NCBI RefSeq assembly: GCF_003627215.1
Contig: NZ_CP032677.1
Location: forward strand, 1,307,501-1,371,500
Reading direction: 5' to 3'
DNA: 64,000 bases
Origin: Pseudomonas sp. Leaf58
GTDB lineage: Bacteria; Pseudomonadota; Gammaproteobacteria; Pseudomonadales; Pseudomonadaceae
Part shown: positions 42,990 to 52,036 of the stretch, piece by piece
Numbering within the stretch: position 1 is the stretch's first letter
How the letters are laid out: each line of letters opens with the position of its first letter
Notes under the pieces: model-generated
What the model was told of the DNA's origin: nothing
The model's input: the letters and a program-made list of their open reading frames with translations, nothing else
The model's database searches: none
Translations under genes and position numbers: made by a program

Positions 42990-43088
42990 TTGGCTTCTTC
43001 GCGGGTAAACCCGCTCCCACAGGGGCATGCGCCAGCCTTGAGGTGCGCGCTGTACCTGTGGGAGCGGGTTTACCCGCGAAAGGGCCGG
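42990..43088. repeat. REP inverted pair inside the import operon
   Basis: Units at 42990-43024 and 43053-43088 between the binding-protein gene and the rest of the operon. REP pairs at such sites (as in E. coli malE-malF) can protect the upstream mRNA and raise the amount of binding protein over membrane parts. Confidence 0.85.
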
Positions 43089-43113
43089 ATCAGGCACTAC
43101 AAAAGCTAGCCCC

Positions 43114-44178
43114 TTACTCCATCTCGATGATCACTTGCTCCTGCCACATCTGCGGCAGTTTCTTCGAGGTCGCTTCCCAGGCCTCGGCGTTCTTGATCGG
43201 CTGAGCGGCCTTGTACTGCTCGTTGGGCAGCAGCTTGGCCTGCACGTCTTCCGGCAGCTTCAGGTGCTCGGCACGGATTGGCCGCGCATGCCCTTTGGCC
43301 AGGTTGATCTGCCCGGCGTCGCTGAAGATGTATTCGCGGGTCAGTTTGGCCGCATTCGGGTGCTTGGCGTATTTGTTGATGACGGTGGTATAGCCGGAGA
43401 TCACCGAGCCATCCGACGGGATCAGCACTTCAAAGCGCTTGGGGTCGATCTGTTCACGGTAGCTGAGGCCGTTGAAATCCCACACCACGCCAACTTCCAC
43501 TTCGCCCTTTTCCAGGGTCTGGATGGTTGGGTTGGCCAGCGACAGGCGCTTCTGCTGGGCCAGCTTGGTGAACAACTGCAAGCCCGGCGCTACGTTGCTT
43601 TCGTCGCCCTTGTAGGCGATGGCCGCGGCCAGCACGCCGTTGGCGGCCTGGGCCGCGGTGCCGACGTCACCGATGGCAACCTTGTATTTGCCTTTTTCCA
43701 GGTCATGCCAGCTGCTCGGGCGCTCGCCTTCCTTGACCAAGTCCTTGTTGATGATGAAGGCGATGGTGCCGGTATAGGCCAGTGCCCAGTGGCCGTCCTT
43801 GTCCTTGGCCCACGCCGGTACCTGGTCCCAGGTGCTGGGTTTGTAGGGCTGGCTCACGCCCTTGGTCACGGCGATGGGGCCGAAGGCGGCGCCGACGTCG
43901 CCGATGTCGGCACTGGCGTTGTCTTTCTCGGCTTCGAACTTGGCAATTTCCTGGGCCGAACTCATGTCGGTATCGCTGTGCTTGAGGCCGTACTTGTTGG
44001 CCAGGTCTTCCCAGGTGCCTTTCCAGTTGGCCCAGGCATCGGGCATGCCCACGCTGTTGACGTTGCCTTCCTTGCGGGCGGCGTCTTCCAGGGCCTTGAG
44101 GTCGGTGCCGGCGGCCATGGCCGTGGTACACAACGCGATGGCCGAACCAAGCAGTGACGCCATGAAGAACTTTTTCAT
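43114..44178 (-). CDS. ABC transporter periplasmic substrate-binding protein
   Basis: A 354-aa binding protein with signal peptide MKKFFMASLLGSAIALCTTAMAAG. The fold is that of family-1/6 solute-binding proteins (iron, thiamine, polyamine, 2-aminoethylphosphonate), with SSAQEIAKFEAEKDNASADIGDVG and GVVWDFNGLSYREQI as family-like segments. Start follows AAAGGAGC. It is the first gene of the operon. The ligand is not fixed by sequence; the phosphatase genes suggest a phosphorylated one. Confidence 0.9.
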   Translation of the reverse strand: MKKFFMASLLGSAIALCTTAMAAGTDLKALEDAARKEGNVNSVGMPDAWANWKGTWEDLANKYGLKHSDTDMSSAQEIAKFEAEKDNASADIGDVGAAFGPIAVTKGVSQPYKPSTWDQVPAWAKDKDGHWALAYTGTIAFIINKDLVKEGERPSSWHDLEKGKYKVAIGDVGTAAQAANGVLAAAIAYKGDESNVAPGLQLFTKLAQQKRLSLANPTIQTLEKGEVEVGVVWDFNGLSYREQIDPKRFEVLIPSDGSVISGYTTVINKYAKHPNAAKLTREYIFSDAGQINLAKGHARPIRAEHLKLPEDVQAKLLPNEQYKAAQPIKNAEAWEATSKKLPQMWQEQVIIEME

Positions 44179-44253
44179 CCGAAGCTCCTTTGGGTGGGTG
44201 CCTTTGCGATCGTTGTTCTGGGTGAAGCCGTTGCAAGCCGTTGACTGGCACCT

Positions 44254-44267
44254 TTGGTCTAGGTCAG
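44254..44267. promoter_or_regulatory. Possible second GntR site upstream of the import operon
   Basis: TTGGTCTAGGTCAG matches 10 of 14 positions of the palindrome at 44488-44501 and lies 76 bp upstream of the binding-protein start. It may let the GntR protein control both directions. Confidence 0.3.
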
Positions 44268-44487
44268 CAAACCTTGAGCCAAGGTAGGCCGCTTGCGTGA
44301 CAGTTTGATGTAGGAACGGTCCCACACGGGTGGCTGCGGGCTCCTGGCAATACAGCGTAGACCATGTAACACCCCGGGTTTTGTGGGGCTGGCCCGATTC
44401 TGGCAGTGCCTTGGGCGCAGCTATGTCACAGGATGTTCATCAGCCCTGCCTAGGCTTGCACTATTCTCCAACTGCCCTGTTATGGGG

Positions 44488-44501
44488 CTGGACTAGTCCA
44501 G
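44488..44501. promoter_or_regulatory. GntR operator: perfect 14-bp palindrome
   Basis: CTGGACTAGTCCAG, perfect 7-bp arms, 14 bp upstream of the ATG at 44516. GntR/UTRA proteins bind such inverted repeats next to their own gene. A match that is less exact lies upstream of the import operon. Confidence 0.75.
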
Positions 44502-44515
44502 ATAGGTAACCTTTG

Positions 44516-45229
44516 ATGCAGTCGATGCCACCGCGTGCGGTAACAGCCATTTGCCACGCCCTGCAGGAGCAGATCGAGCACGGCCTGCTGGCGCCGGGCG
44601 GCAAGCTGCCGGCCGAACGCCGGCTCAGCGAGGTGTTCGACACCACGCGCATTACCCTGCGTGAAGCGTTGGTGCAGCTGGAAGCCCAGGGCTTGATCTA
44701 CCGCGAAGAGCGGCGTGGCTGGTTCGTCGCGCCCGAGCGGTTGACCTACGACCTGATCGAGCGCAGCCACTTCCATGCCATGGTGCGCGACCAGGGGCGG
44801 GTGCCCAGTACCGAACTGCTGTCAGCGCGGTTGCAACCTGCCTCGGCGGCCATCTGCGCGCGCTTGCAGTTGCCAGCGTTGTCCAGCGTGGTGCGCATCT
44901 GTCGGCTACGGCGCATCGATGGGCGGGCGGTGCTGTATGCCGAACATCACCTCAACCCGCGGTACTTCCCGCAGGTTCTCGAACACGACCTGGCGCAGTC
45001 GCTGACCGAGATTTATGGGCGGGTGTATGGCATCCAGTATGGGCAGGTGTGCTTCGAGATCTTGCCGACGGCGTTGCCGGTGGCGGCGGCCAGTGCGTTG
45101 AAAGTGTCGGCGGGGAGCCCCGGGCTGCATATCACCCGGGTCAACAGTGACCAGCATGGGCATCTGATCGACTGTGACCTGGAATATTGGCGGCATGATG
45201 CCATCCGCATCCGCGCCCAGGCTGGATAA
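44516..45229 (+). CDS. GntR family regulator with UTRA domain
   Basis: A 237-aa regulator. Residues 5-70 are a GntR winged helix (LAPGGKLPAERRLSEVFDTTRITLREALVQLEAQGLI). The UTRA ligand domain follows from about 90 and ends with IDCDLEYWRHDAIRI. It is divergent from the import operon, whose inducer it probably senses. In-frame starts at 44513 (TTG), 44516 (ATG) and 44525 (ATG) are possible; 44516 was used. Confidence 0.92.
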   Translation: MQSMPPRAVTAICHALQEQIEHGLLAPGGKLPAERRLSEVFDTTRITLREALVQLEAQGLIYREERRGWFVAPERLTYDLIERSHFHAMVRDQGRVPSTELLSARLQPASAAICARLQLPALSSVVRICRLRRIDGRAVLYAEHHLNPRYFPQVLEHDLAQSLTEIYGRVYGIQYGQVCFEILPTALPVAAASALKVSAGSPGLHITRVNSDQHGHLIDCDLEYWRHDAIRIRAQAG

Positions 45230-45230
45230 G

Positions 45231-45255
45231 GTGCGGATAAACCCGCTCCTACGAG
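45231..45255. repeat. Partial REP unit
   Basis: A truncated REP-like segment containing AAACCCGCTCCTACGAG between the GntR gene and the convergent MscS gene, running into the latter's 3' end. Confidence 0.6.
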
Positions 45256-47396
45256 CCGGATTCCGCCATCCCGCCACCGCCGGCAGTGACCACCTGCACC
45301 GACAAGCGCGGCGTCGCCAAGTCCAGCCCGGCCTCATCCAGCTGGCGCTTCAAGGCCAGGTTGAACGCCCGCGACACTTCCCACTGCTTGATCGGCGCGG
45401 TTTTGAACCGTGCCCGCAAGATCGCCGACCCTGACTCGAAGCTCTCCACCCCCTGGAGCTCCAGCGGCGACCAAATATTACGCCGCATCAGCGGGTCGTT
45501 GCGCAGCTTCTGGCCTACTTCGCGCACCAAGGTGATGGCTTGGTCGATGTTCATGCTGTGCGGGATTGCCACGCGGAAGATCGCGTAGCCAAACTCCCGC
45601 GAGTAGTTCTTGATGCTCTTGATTTCGCTGAACGGGATGGTATGCACGATGCCGTCGATATCGCGCAGGCGCACGGTACGGATGGTCAGCCCCTCCACCG
45701 TGCCCAGGTGGCCGCCTACATCCACGTAGTCGTCGATGGCCAGCGAGTCTTCGATGATGATGAACAGCCCGGTGATCAGGTCGGCCACCAGTGACTGCGC
45801 GCCAAAACCGATGGCCAGGCCGATCACCCCGGCACCGGCCAGCAACGGCGTGACGTTCATGCCCATGTTGGCCAGGGCGACGATCACCGCGATGATGAAA
45901 ATGACCACGAACAACACGTTGCGGATCAACGGCATCATGGTTTGCGCGCGGGCGTTGGCCAGGCCCCGGCGCGAGCGCACCAGGGCATGGTGTACGGCGG
46001 TGTCGGCCAGGATCCACACCAACCACGCTACGATCAGCGTGCCGGCCAGGCCCAGCAGGCGCAGGCTTATGTCGTGGCCGTCGCCCTCGGCGAAGTTGAT
46101 CATCGACAAGCCCCACACGCGCAAACCCAGTTCGATGAACACCAGCCAGATGAACAGGTGCACCAGCAGGTAGCCGAAGTTGCGCAGGCGCTCGGCGTAC
46201 ACCGCCTGGCGCTTGTTGGCGCGCTTGGGGTTGGCGGCGTGGCGGCGGACCAGGCCATTGAGCACCATGCACACCACCACCAGCACCGTGCACATCAGCG
46301 ATTGGCGCAGAGCAGTGCTGGTGTCGCCGGCGGAAACGAAGGTGGCGAACAGCGAGATGGCCACCAGGATCAGCGCCGGGATGAACCAGAAGCTGCCGAG
46401 GATTTCGATGGTGTCGCTGAGGGTACGCCGGGTCAGGCGCCGGGCCAGCGGCTGGTTGCGAATAAGGTGGGCGATGGGCCTGCGAAAGCGCAGGATGAAC
46501 AACCCGGTGCACAGCGCTGCAATCACGTTGGCCAGGGTGGCCAAGGCGTGGGCCAGGTGGGTGCCGAGGGTGACCGTCAGGCGCGGGTCGCTCATGGCCT
46601 CGCCAAACGCGGCGAAGCTGCCGATCAACCACAGCGGGCGGAACGCCTGGTGGCGCAGGATGTGCAAGGCGCGGTGGCGGTGGGGGCCGTCCAGTAACGA
46701 GAAGGCAATCACGCAGATGGCCGAGAAGCAGGTGCCCACCACCAGTGCATAAGCCAACACCATGGCCAGCGATTTACCCAACGACGGCGGCAGTACGAAG
46801 CTCAAGTACACAGTGAATACCAGTGCTACCAGCCACGGGCCCAGTTTGCGCAGGGCAAAGCGCACCAAGTCCCAGGTGCGCGGGTGCTGGGGCAGTTCCT
46901 CGCTCAAGCCAAAGCGCAGGCGAACCCGGTGGCCGACCCAGTTAAAGGCGTAAGCCAGTAGGCTCCAGACGGCGATGACGGCAGCAAAGCCGAACAGGAT
47001 GGCCGGCCACTGGTGCACCGGCACCATCAACTCGGTCAGTTCGGCCTGGGCTTGTTCGATTTCTGTGGCCCAGCGGTTGAACGGGCTGGCGTCGCCGCTG
47101 AACTGTTGTTCGAAATCATGCAGGGCACCACCAATCATGCCGAGCACGCCCTGTTCGACGCTGGGTTGCGACTGTTTGGTGGCATCGCGCAGCTTTTTCA
47201 GGTCGGCCAGCAGCTTGGCCCGCTGCTGGTCGTTTTCCAGGTTCTTGATGACCTCGTCCAGCGACTTGCCCAGCGGTTCGGTGGCCTCCGGTTGCGCGGG
47301 CGCGCTGCCCCCAAGTAGGCCGGGCAGGCCGGCGGCCTGTGCCGGGGTGATGAACAGCAACAGCAGCAGGAACAGGCAGCGCAGGAAGGCGGGCAC
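45249..47396 (-). CDS. Mechanosensitive channel, MscS family (large form)
   Basis: A 715-aa inner-membrane channel with a signal peptide (MPAFLRCLFLLLLLFITPAQAAG), a periplasmic region and about ten helices. The MscS pore and beta domains lie at about 520-700, with LLAGAGVIGLAIGFGAQSLV, EDSLAIDDYVDVGGHLGTVE and REFGYAIFRVAIPHS. It releases solutes on osmotic downshock. The large N-terminal part puts it in the YnaI/YbdG-like group rather than short MscS. Confidence 0.93.
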   Translation of the reverse strand: MPAFLRCLFLLLLLFITPAQAAGLPGLLGGSAPAQPEATEPLGKSLDEVIKNLENDQQRAKLLADLKKLRDATKQSQPSVEQGVLGMIGGALHDFEQQFSGDASPFNRWATEIEQAQAELTELMVPVHQWPAILFGFAAVIAVWSLLAYAFNWVGHRVRLRFGLSEELPQHPRTWDLVRFALRKLGPWLVALVFTVYLSFVLPPSLGKSLAMVLAYALVVGTCFSAICVIAFSLLDGPHRHRALHILRHQAFRPLWLIGSFAAFGEAMSDPRLTVTLGTHLAHALATLANVIAALCTGLFILRFRRPIAHLIRNQPLARRLTRRTLSDTIEILGSFWFIPALILVAISLFATFVSAGDTSTALRQSLMCTVLVVVCMVLNGLVRRHAANPKRANKRQAVYAERLRNFGYLLVHLFIWLVFIELGLRVWGLSMINFAEGDGHDISLRLLGLAGTLIVAWLVWILADTAVHHALVRSRRGLANARAQTMMPLIRNVLFVVIFIIAVIVALANMGMNVTPLLAGAGVIGLAIGFGAQSLVADLITGLFIIIEDSLAIDDYVDVGGHLGTVEGLTIRTVRLRDIDGIVHTIPFSEIKSIKNYSREFGYAIFRVAIPHSMNIDQAITLVREVGQKLRNDPLMRRNIWSPLELQGVESFESGSAILRARFKTAPIKQWEVSRAFNLALKRQLDEAGLDLATPRLSVQVVTAGGGGMAESGS

Positions 47397-47440
47397 GGGT
47401 AAAACTACCTCAGGTCAAACGATTGACCGAGTGTAGAGGT

Positions 47441-47608
47441 TTATGACGGCAGTTGCTCCAGGATCTTCCAGCAGGTGAGGCCGAAGATGCCCAGGGTGCC
47501 AACCCACATCATCAGCACGCCGATGTTGCGCTCGCGCAGGCTGAAGCCGACGGTCAGTAGCAACAGGAACAGGAACACCGGCACGAACAGGGACAGGAAG
47601 GGAGACAT
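47441..47608 (-). CDS. Small inner-membrane protein (55 aa)
   Basis: Encodes a 55-aa peptide with two hydrophobic stretches (FLSLFVPVFLFLLLLTVGF and IGVLMMWVGTLGIFGLTCW) and a short RERN loop between them. Start at 47608 has AAAGGA 12 bases upstream. Conserved small two-span proteins of this kind are common in Pseudomonas, but the family is not named here. It lies 44 bp upstream of the MscS gene, in the same direction. Confidence 0.65.
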   Translation of the reverse strand: MSPFLSLFVPVFLFLLLLTVGFSLRERNIGVLMMWVGTLGIFGLTCWKILEQLPS

Positions 47609-47686
47609 GGACAGCAATCCTTTTGCAGTAGGGCCATGTGACAAGCATAGCGGGTAGCGAGCGAAGCGGATTGACCTTGAACAGGG

Positions 47687-47783
47687 CCGGCCCTTTCGCG
47701 GGTGAACCCGCTCCCACAGCGACCGCACCGCTCTCAAAGGCTGTGCAATACCTGTGGGAGCGGGTTCACCCGCGAAGAGGCCA
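47687..47783. repeat. REP inverted pair
   Basis: Units at 47687-47719 and 47749-47783 in opposite orientation, between apeB and the small membrane protein. Confidence 0.9.
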
Positions 47784-47795
47784 GGCCTGCTTACA

Positions 47796-49085
47796 TCACG
47801 GCAACTCGCGGCTACGGTAGAACGCCGTCAGCACCTTCACCAGGTGCGCCAGGTCATGGCTACCGCACAGCTCACGAATCGAATGCATGGCAAAGGTCGG
47901 CAAGCCGATATCCACCGTGCGCACGCCCAGGTGGCTGGCCGTGATCGGGCCGATGGTCGAGCCACACCCCATGTCACTGCGCACCACAAAGCTTTGCACC
48001 GGCACTTCCTCGGCCATGCACAGGTGGCGGAAGAACCCGGCGGTTTCGCTATTGGTGGCGTAGCGCTGGTTGTTGTTCACCTTGATTACCGGCCCGGCGT
48101 TGAGCTTGGGCCCGTGGTTGCCGTCGTGCTTGTCGGCGTAGTTGGGGTGCACGCCGTGGGCGTTGTCGGCGGATACCATCAGCGAGCGCTGGAGGGTGCG
48201 CACGTAGGCGTCGCCGTCCGGTAGCAGGCGCTGCAGGGTCTGCTCCAGCATCGGGCCGTCGGCGCCGCAGGCCGAGCTGCTGCCGACCTCTTCATGGTCG
48301 TTGCACACCAGCACACACGTTTCGTCACTGTCGGCGGCCAGCAGGGCCTGCAGCCCGGCGTAGCATGACAACAGGTTGTCCAGGCGGGCAGCGGCGATAA
48401 AGTCGCCGTTCAGGCCCACCAACGCGGCGGCTTGGGTGTCGTAGAAGCTCAGCTCGTAATCCAGCACCACGTCGGCGATCAGCTCGTGTTCGCGGGCCAG
48501 TTGCTCGGTGAGCAGGGCGCGGAAGTCGATACGCTCGTCACCCGCGACCTGGGCCAGGATCGGCGGCAGTTCGTGCTGCGGGTTGATTGCCCAGCCTTCG
48601 TTGGCGGTGCGGTTGAGGTGGATAGCCAGGTTGGGGATGATCGCGATGGGCAGCTTGAAGTCGATCAGCTGGCTTTCGACCTTGCCATCCCGGCGGTAGG
48701 TGACCCGGCCGGCCAGCGACAGGTCGCGGTCGAACCACGGCGCCAGCAGGGCGCCGCCATACACTTCAACGCCCAGTTGCAGGAAGTCCTGGCGCTGCAG
48801 CTCGGGCTGCGGCTTGACCCGCAGGCACGGGCTGTCGGTGTGCGCGCCGACCATGCGGATGCCGTTCAGCAGCGGGGCTTGCTTGCCCAGCTTGATGGCG
48901 ATGATCGAAGAGTCGTTACGGGTGACGTAATAGCGACCGCCAGCCACCGTGGCCCAGCTGTCGCGTTCGTCCAGGCGCTGGTAGCCGGCAGCCTCCAGGC
49001 GCAGGGCCAGGCTGGCGGTGGCGTGGAACGGCGTGGGGGAGGCCTTGAGGAAGTCGATAAGGCCAGAATTCAGTACATCGCGCAT
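47796..49085 (-). CDS. apeB: M18 family aminopeptidase
   Basis: A 429-aa cytosolic metallo-aminopeptidase. M18 hallmarks are [13 protein letters not shown] near 80 (metal His/Asp), [17 protein letters not shown] near 260, and [17 protein letters not shown] near 310, followed by [11 protein letters not shown] near 370. It cleaves acidic or hydrophobic N-terminal residues. No operon partner is evident; the start is ATG at 49085. Confidence 0.96.
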   Translation of the reverse strand: MRDVLNSGLIDFLKASPTPFHATASLALRLEAAGYQRLDERDSWATVAGGRYYVTRNDSSIIAIKLGKQAPLLNGIRMVGAHTDSPCLRVKPQPELQRQDFLQLGVEVYGGALLAPWFDRDLSLAGRVTYRRDGKVESQLIDFKLPIAIIPNLAIHLNRTANEGWAINPQHELPPILAQVAGDERIDFRALLTEQLAREHELIADVVLDYELSFYDTQAAALVGLNGDFIAAARLDNLLSCYAGLQALLAADSDETCVLVCNDHEEVGSSSACGADGPMLEQTLQRLLPDGDAYVRTLQRSLMVSADNAHGVHPNYADKHDGNHGPKLNAGPVIKVNNNQRYATNSETAGFFRHLCMAEEVPVQSFVVRSDMGCGSTIGPITASHLGVRTVDIGLPTFAMHSIRELCGSHDLAHLVKVLTAFYRSRELP

Positions 49086-49143
49086 AGCTCACTCCAGACA
49101 GCAGTGGCGCGAGTTTAGCGCAGAATGTCGACAATATGTGCCT

Positions 49144-49173
49144 GCCTCTTCGCGGGCAAGCCCGCGAAGAGGC
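49144..49173. repeat. Fused REP halves: 14-bp perfect palindrome
   Basis: GCCTCTTCGCGGGC and GCCCGCGAAGAGGC are separated by only AA. Two REP heads appear joined, without the usual CTCCTACA tail. Confidence 0.9.
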
Positions 49174-49192
49174 CAGGACAGGCGCTGAAAAA

Positions 49193-49828
49193 TCAGAAAG
49201 GAGCGGGGCACTCGAACTTCACCCGTGCCCCGGACACCGGGTGGGTAAAGCTCAGCATCGAAGCATGCAGGCACAGCCGCTCATGGGCCGCCAGCGCCTC
49301 GGGGTTGGCATACAGCCGATCGCCCAGCAGCGGGTGCCCGATCGACAGCATGTGCACGCGCAACTGGTGCGAGCGCCCGGTAATCGGCGTCAGCTCGACC
49401 CGGCAGTAATCACCGCAGCGTTCGACGATGCGCCAGAAGGTCAGCGCGTGCTTGCCCTGCGCGTGGTCCACCACATGCCGTGGCTTGGTTGGCGGGTCGT
49501 AGCGCAACGGCAGGTCGATGCTGCCGCTGTCCAGCGCCGGCTGGCCCCAGCACAGCGCGGTGTAAGCTTTTTCGGTTTCGCGGTCGTGGAACTGGCGCGA
49601 CAGCTCGCGGTGGCTGGCGGCATCCCGGGCCAGCAGGATAATGCCGGAGGTTTCCCAATCCAGGCGGTGCACGATCAGCGCGTCGGGGTAGCCGTTTTCT
49701 TGCAGGCGGGTGATCAGGCAGTCCTTGTTGTCGTCGGCGCGGCCGGGCACCGACAGCAGCAGGGTTGGTTTGTTGATCACCAGGATGGCGGCGTCTTCGT
49801 GCAGGATCTGGATGTTGGACAGCGGCAT
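49193..49828 (-). CDS. rluA: RluA family RNA pseudouridine synthase
   Basis: A 211-aa pseudouridine synthase. The catalytic Asp is in the motif VHRLDWETSGIILLA near 58. RSHQLRVHMLSIGHPLLGDRLY near 165 is the other family segment. The short size with no S4 domain fits RluA (23S rRNA U746 and tRNA U32) over RluC/RluD. Monocistronic. Confidence 0.92.
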   Translation of the reverse strand: MPLSNIQILHEDAAILVINKPTLLLSVPGRADDNKDCLITRLQENGYPDALIVHRLDWETSGIILLARDAASHRELSRQFHDRETEKAYTALCWGQPALDSGSIDLPLRYDPPTKPRHVVDHAQGKHALTFWRIVERCGDYCRVELTPITGRSHQLRVHMLSIGHPLLGDRLYANPEALAAHERLCLHASMLSFTHPVSGARVKFECPAPF

Positions 49829-49873
49829 TGCATGGTCTCGGTTATATCGGGGGAAAACAGCGGGGCCGCTTTG

Positions 49874-49948
49874 CGGCCCTTCACGGGCAAGCCCGCTCCT
49901 ACAGGGGAATGCATACCCTATGTAGGAGCGGGCTTGCCCGCGAAGGGC
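49874..49948. repeat. REP inverted pair
   Basis: Units at 49874-49907 and 49920-49948 in opposite orientation, between minE and the RluA-type gene. Complementary GGGGC/TTTGC bases just outside extend the foldback. Confidence 0.88.
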
Positions 49949-49983
49949 TGCAAAGCAGCCCCAAAAATTGCCGGTAGCGCAGA

Positions 49984-50238
49984 TCAGCGATCCGGCAAGG
50001 TAATGTTCAGCTCCAGAATCGAGCAGCTGCCCTGGTTTTCCAGCTCGATGTGCACATCATCGTTGCCGATGTTCACATACTTGCGGATCACTTCCAGCAG
50101 TTCTTTCTGCAGTGCCGGCAGGTAGTCCGGCTCGCTGCGTTGGCCGCGCTCGTGCGCCACGATGATCTGTAGACGCTCTTTCGCTACCGACGCGCTGGTC
50201 TGTTTCTGTCTGCCACGAAAGAAGTCAAAAAGGTTCAT
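49984..50238 (-). CDS. minE: Cell division topological specificity factor MinE
   Basis: An 84-aa protein that stimulates MinD ATPase and drives Min oscillation. It begins [24 protein letters not shown], the membrane-targeting and MinD-binding part, followed by the dimerisation domain. It starts 3 bp after the minD stop with GGAGG upstream. Confidence 0.98.
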   Translation of the reverse strand: MNLFDFFRGRQKQTSASVAKERLQIIVAHERGQRSEPDYLPALQKELLEVIRKYVNIGNDDVHIELENQGSCSILELNITLPDR

Positions 50239-50241
50239 GGT

Positions 50242-51054
50242 TTACTTGCCTCCAAACAGGCGCGCGAAGAATCCTTGCTTCGGCACTTCGATGAACCGCA
50301 AAGGTAGTTCTTTACCCAGCAGACGGTCGACGGTATCGCTATAGGCCTGGCCGGCATCGCTCTGGTCGTCGAGGATGACCGGGATACCCTGGTTGGAAGC
50401 CTTGAGTACTGCCTGGCTCTCGGGAATCACACCCTTGAGCTTGATCGCCAGGATTTCTTCCACGTCGGCGATGCTCAGCATTTCGCCCTTTTCCACGCGC
50501 TCTGGGTGGTAGCGGGTAATCAGCAGGTGTTCCTTGATCGGATCTTCGCCGTTCTCGGAGCGGCGCGATTTGCTCGACAGAATGCCCAGCATACGGTCCG
50601 AGTCACGTACCGAGGACACCTCAGGGTTGGTGACCACAATGGCTTCGTCAGCGAAGTACATGGCCAGGTGCGCGCCTTTCTCGATACCGGCTGGCGAGTC
50701 GCAGATGACGAATTCGAAGTCTTTCTTCAGCTCCATCAGCACCTTTTCAACGCCTTCCTGGGTCAGCGCGTCCTTGTCACGGGTCTGGCTGGCGGCCAGC
50801 ACGTACAGGTTCTCGAGGCGCTTGTCCTTGATCAGGGCTTGTTGCAGGTTGGCTTCGCCGTTGACCACGTTGACAAAGTCGTACACCACGCGGCGTTCGC
50901 AGCCCATGATCAGGTCGAGGTTACGCAGGCCCACGTCGAAGTCGACGATGACGGTCTTGTGGCCACGCAGTGCGAGGCCGGTACCAATGGCGGCGCTGGT
51001 GGTGGTCTTGCCCACACCCCCTTTGCCGGAAGTAACCACGAGAATCTTGGCCAA
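50242..51054 (-). CDS. minD: Septum site-determining ATPase MinD
   Basis: A 270-aa membrane-cycling ATPase. The deviant Walker A is SGKGGVGKTTTSAAIG. DFDVGLRNLDLIMG, VICDSPAGIEKGA and a C-terminal amphipathic helix (FIEVPKQGFFARLFGG) complete it. The start codon is TTG at 51054, preceded by AGGGG. It follows minC after 109 bp. Confidence 0.98.
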   Translation of the reverse strand: MAKILVVTSGKGGVGKTTTSAAIGTGLALRGHKTVIVDFDVGLRNLDLIMGCERRVVYDFVNVVNGEANLQQALIKDKRLENLYVLAASQTRDKDALTQEGVEKVLMELKKDFEFVICDSPAGIEKGAHLAMYFADEAIVVTNPEVSSVRDSDRMLGILSSKSRRSENGEDPIKEHLLITRYHPERVEKGEMLSIADVEEILAIKLKGVIPESQAVLKASNQGIPVILDDQSDAGQAYSDTVDRLLGKELPLRFIEVPKQGFFARLFGGK

Positions 51055-51163
51055 GGTGTTTCACCCCTAAAATAGTCGGGACACTTGTCCCTGCAAAAAA
51101 CTGAAATAGCTCAAATAAAGGCAACGGTAAAAAAGTTGCTCTAAAAATGCTGGCAAGTATCCG

Positions 51164-51925
51164 TTAAAGACGGGTGATGTTCAACACGTCGCCAGACAGG
51201 CTGACTTGCACACCGGTGCCCCAAAGCGGGTCGCGGCGCAGGTCTTCGCAGACCTTGTACTGGCCAGCGATAGAGACCATTTCGGCAGTCATCTGCTGGC
51301 AAAAAATACGTGCCTTGGTATTGCCTTTGATGCCGGCCAGGGCCCGGCCGCGCATGGCGCCGTACACATGGATGTTGCCATCGGCCAGAAGTTCCGCACC
51401 CGGGCTGACCGAGGCGGTAACGATCAGGTCGCCACCTTGAGCATAGATCTGCTGGCCGCCGCGTACTGGCGAAGTGATGATACGGGTGGGGCGCACCTCA
51501 GGCTCTGGGGCGGGTGGCGGTACCGGCGCCGGCTCGGGCTTCTTCAGCACTTCGGGCTCGGGCTCCAGCGGGCGTTCGCGGGCGCCGGACGGTGGCAGCA
51601 CCGGCAGGTCGATGGCAATGGCGGCGGCAATGTCCTCGATGCGGTTGGCGCGGATGGCCAAGGTGCGCAGGCCATGGTGGCGGCAGATCCGCATCAAGCC
51701 GGGCAGGTCGATTGCCCCTTCGTCGGCCGGCAGTTTGTCCAGCGCCAGCACCAGCGGCGTGTTGCTGAAGAAGTTCGGTGCCTGGGCAACTTTGGCCGCC
51801 AGCTGGCGGTCGAGGGCTTCAAGGTCATTGCGCGCCAGTTCCAGCACGGTAATGGCGAGCATGCTGCCCTTGAGCTGGAACACGGAGGCGGTGTCGGGTG
51901 TGTGGTTTGGGCTCATGGTCTGCAT
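51164..51925 (-). CDS. minC: Septum site-determining protein MinC
   Basis: A 253-aa inhibitor of FtsZ assembly. The N-terminal domain ([16 protein letters not shown]) contacts FtsZ. A Pro-rich linker ([23 protein letters not shown]) joins the C-terminal beta-helix domain with [20 protein letters not shown], which binds MinD. ATG at 51925 and 51916 are both possible; neither has a clear ribosome-binding site. Confidence 0.97.
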   Translation of the reverse strand: MQTMSPNHTPDTASVFQLKGSMLAITVLELARNDLEALDRQLAAKVAQAPNFFSNTPLVLALDKLPADEGAIDLPGLMRICRHHGLRTLAIRANRIEDIAAAIAIDLPVLPPSGARERPLEPEPEVLKKPEPAPVPPPAPEPEVRPTRIITSPVRGGQQIYAQGGDLIVTASVSPGAELLADGNIHVYGAMRGRALAGIKGNTKARIFCQQMTAEMVSIAGQYKVCEDLRRDPLWGTGVQVSLSGDVLNITRL

Positions 51926-51955
51926 AGACGGCTTGTTGCGAAAAAAGTGCCCTGA

Positions 51956-51984
51956 CTTATAACGAGAACACCGGTTGCCCGCAA
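51956..51984 (-). promoter_or_regulatory. Promoter of minCDE
   Basis: Read on the - strand: TTGCGG, a 17-bp spacer, then TATAAG. The start point would be near 51949, about 24 bases before the minC ATG. A gene for an LpxL-type enzyme diverges from the same 111-bp gap. Confidence 0.65.
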
Positions 51985-52036
51985 CATGCGCTGATCCGTT
52001 GTAGAATGCGCGGCCTTTGTCTTTCCGGAAGCTTCA

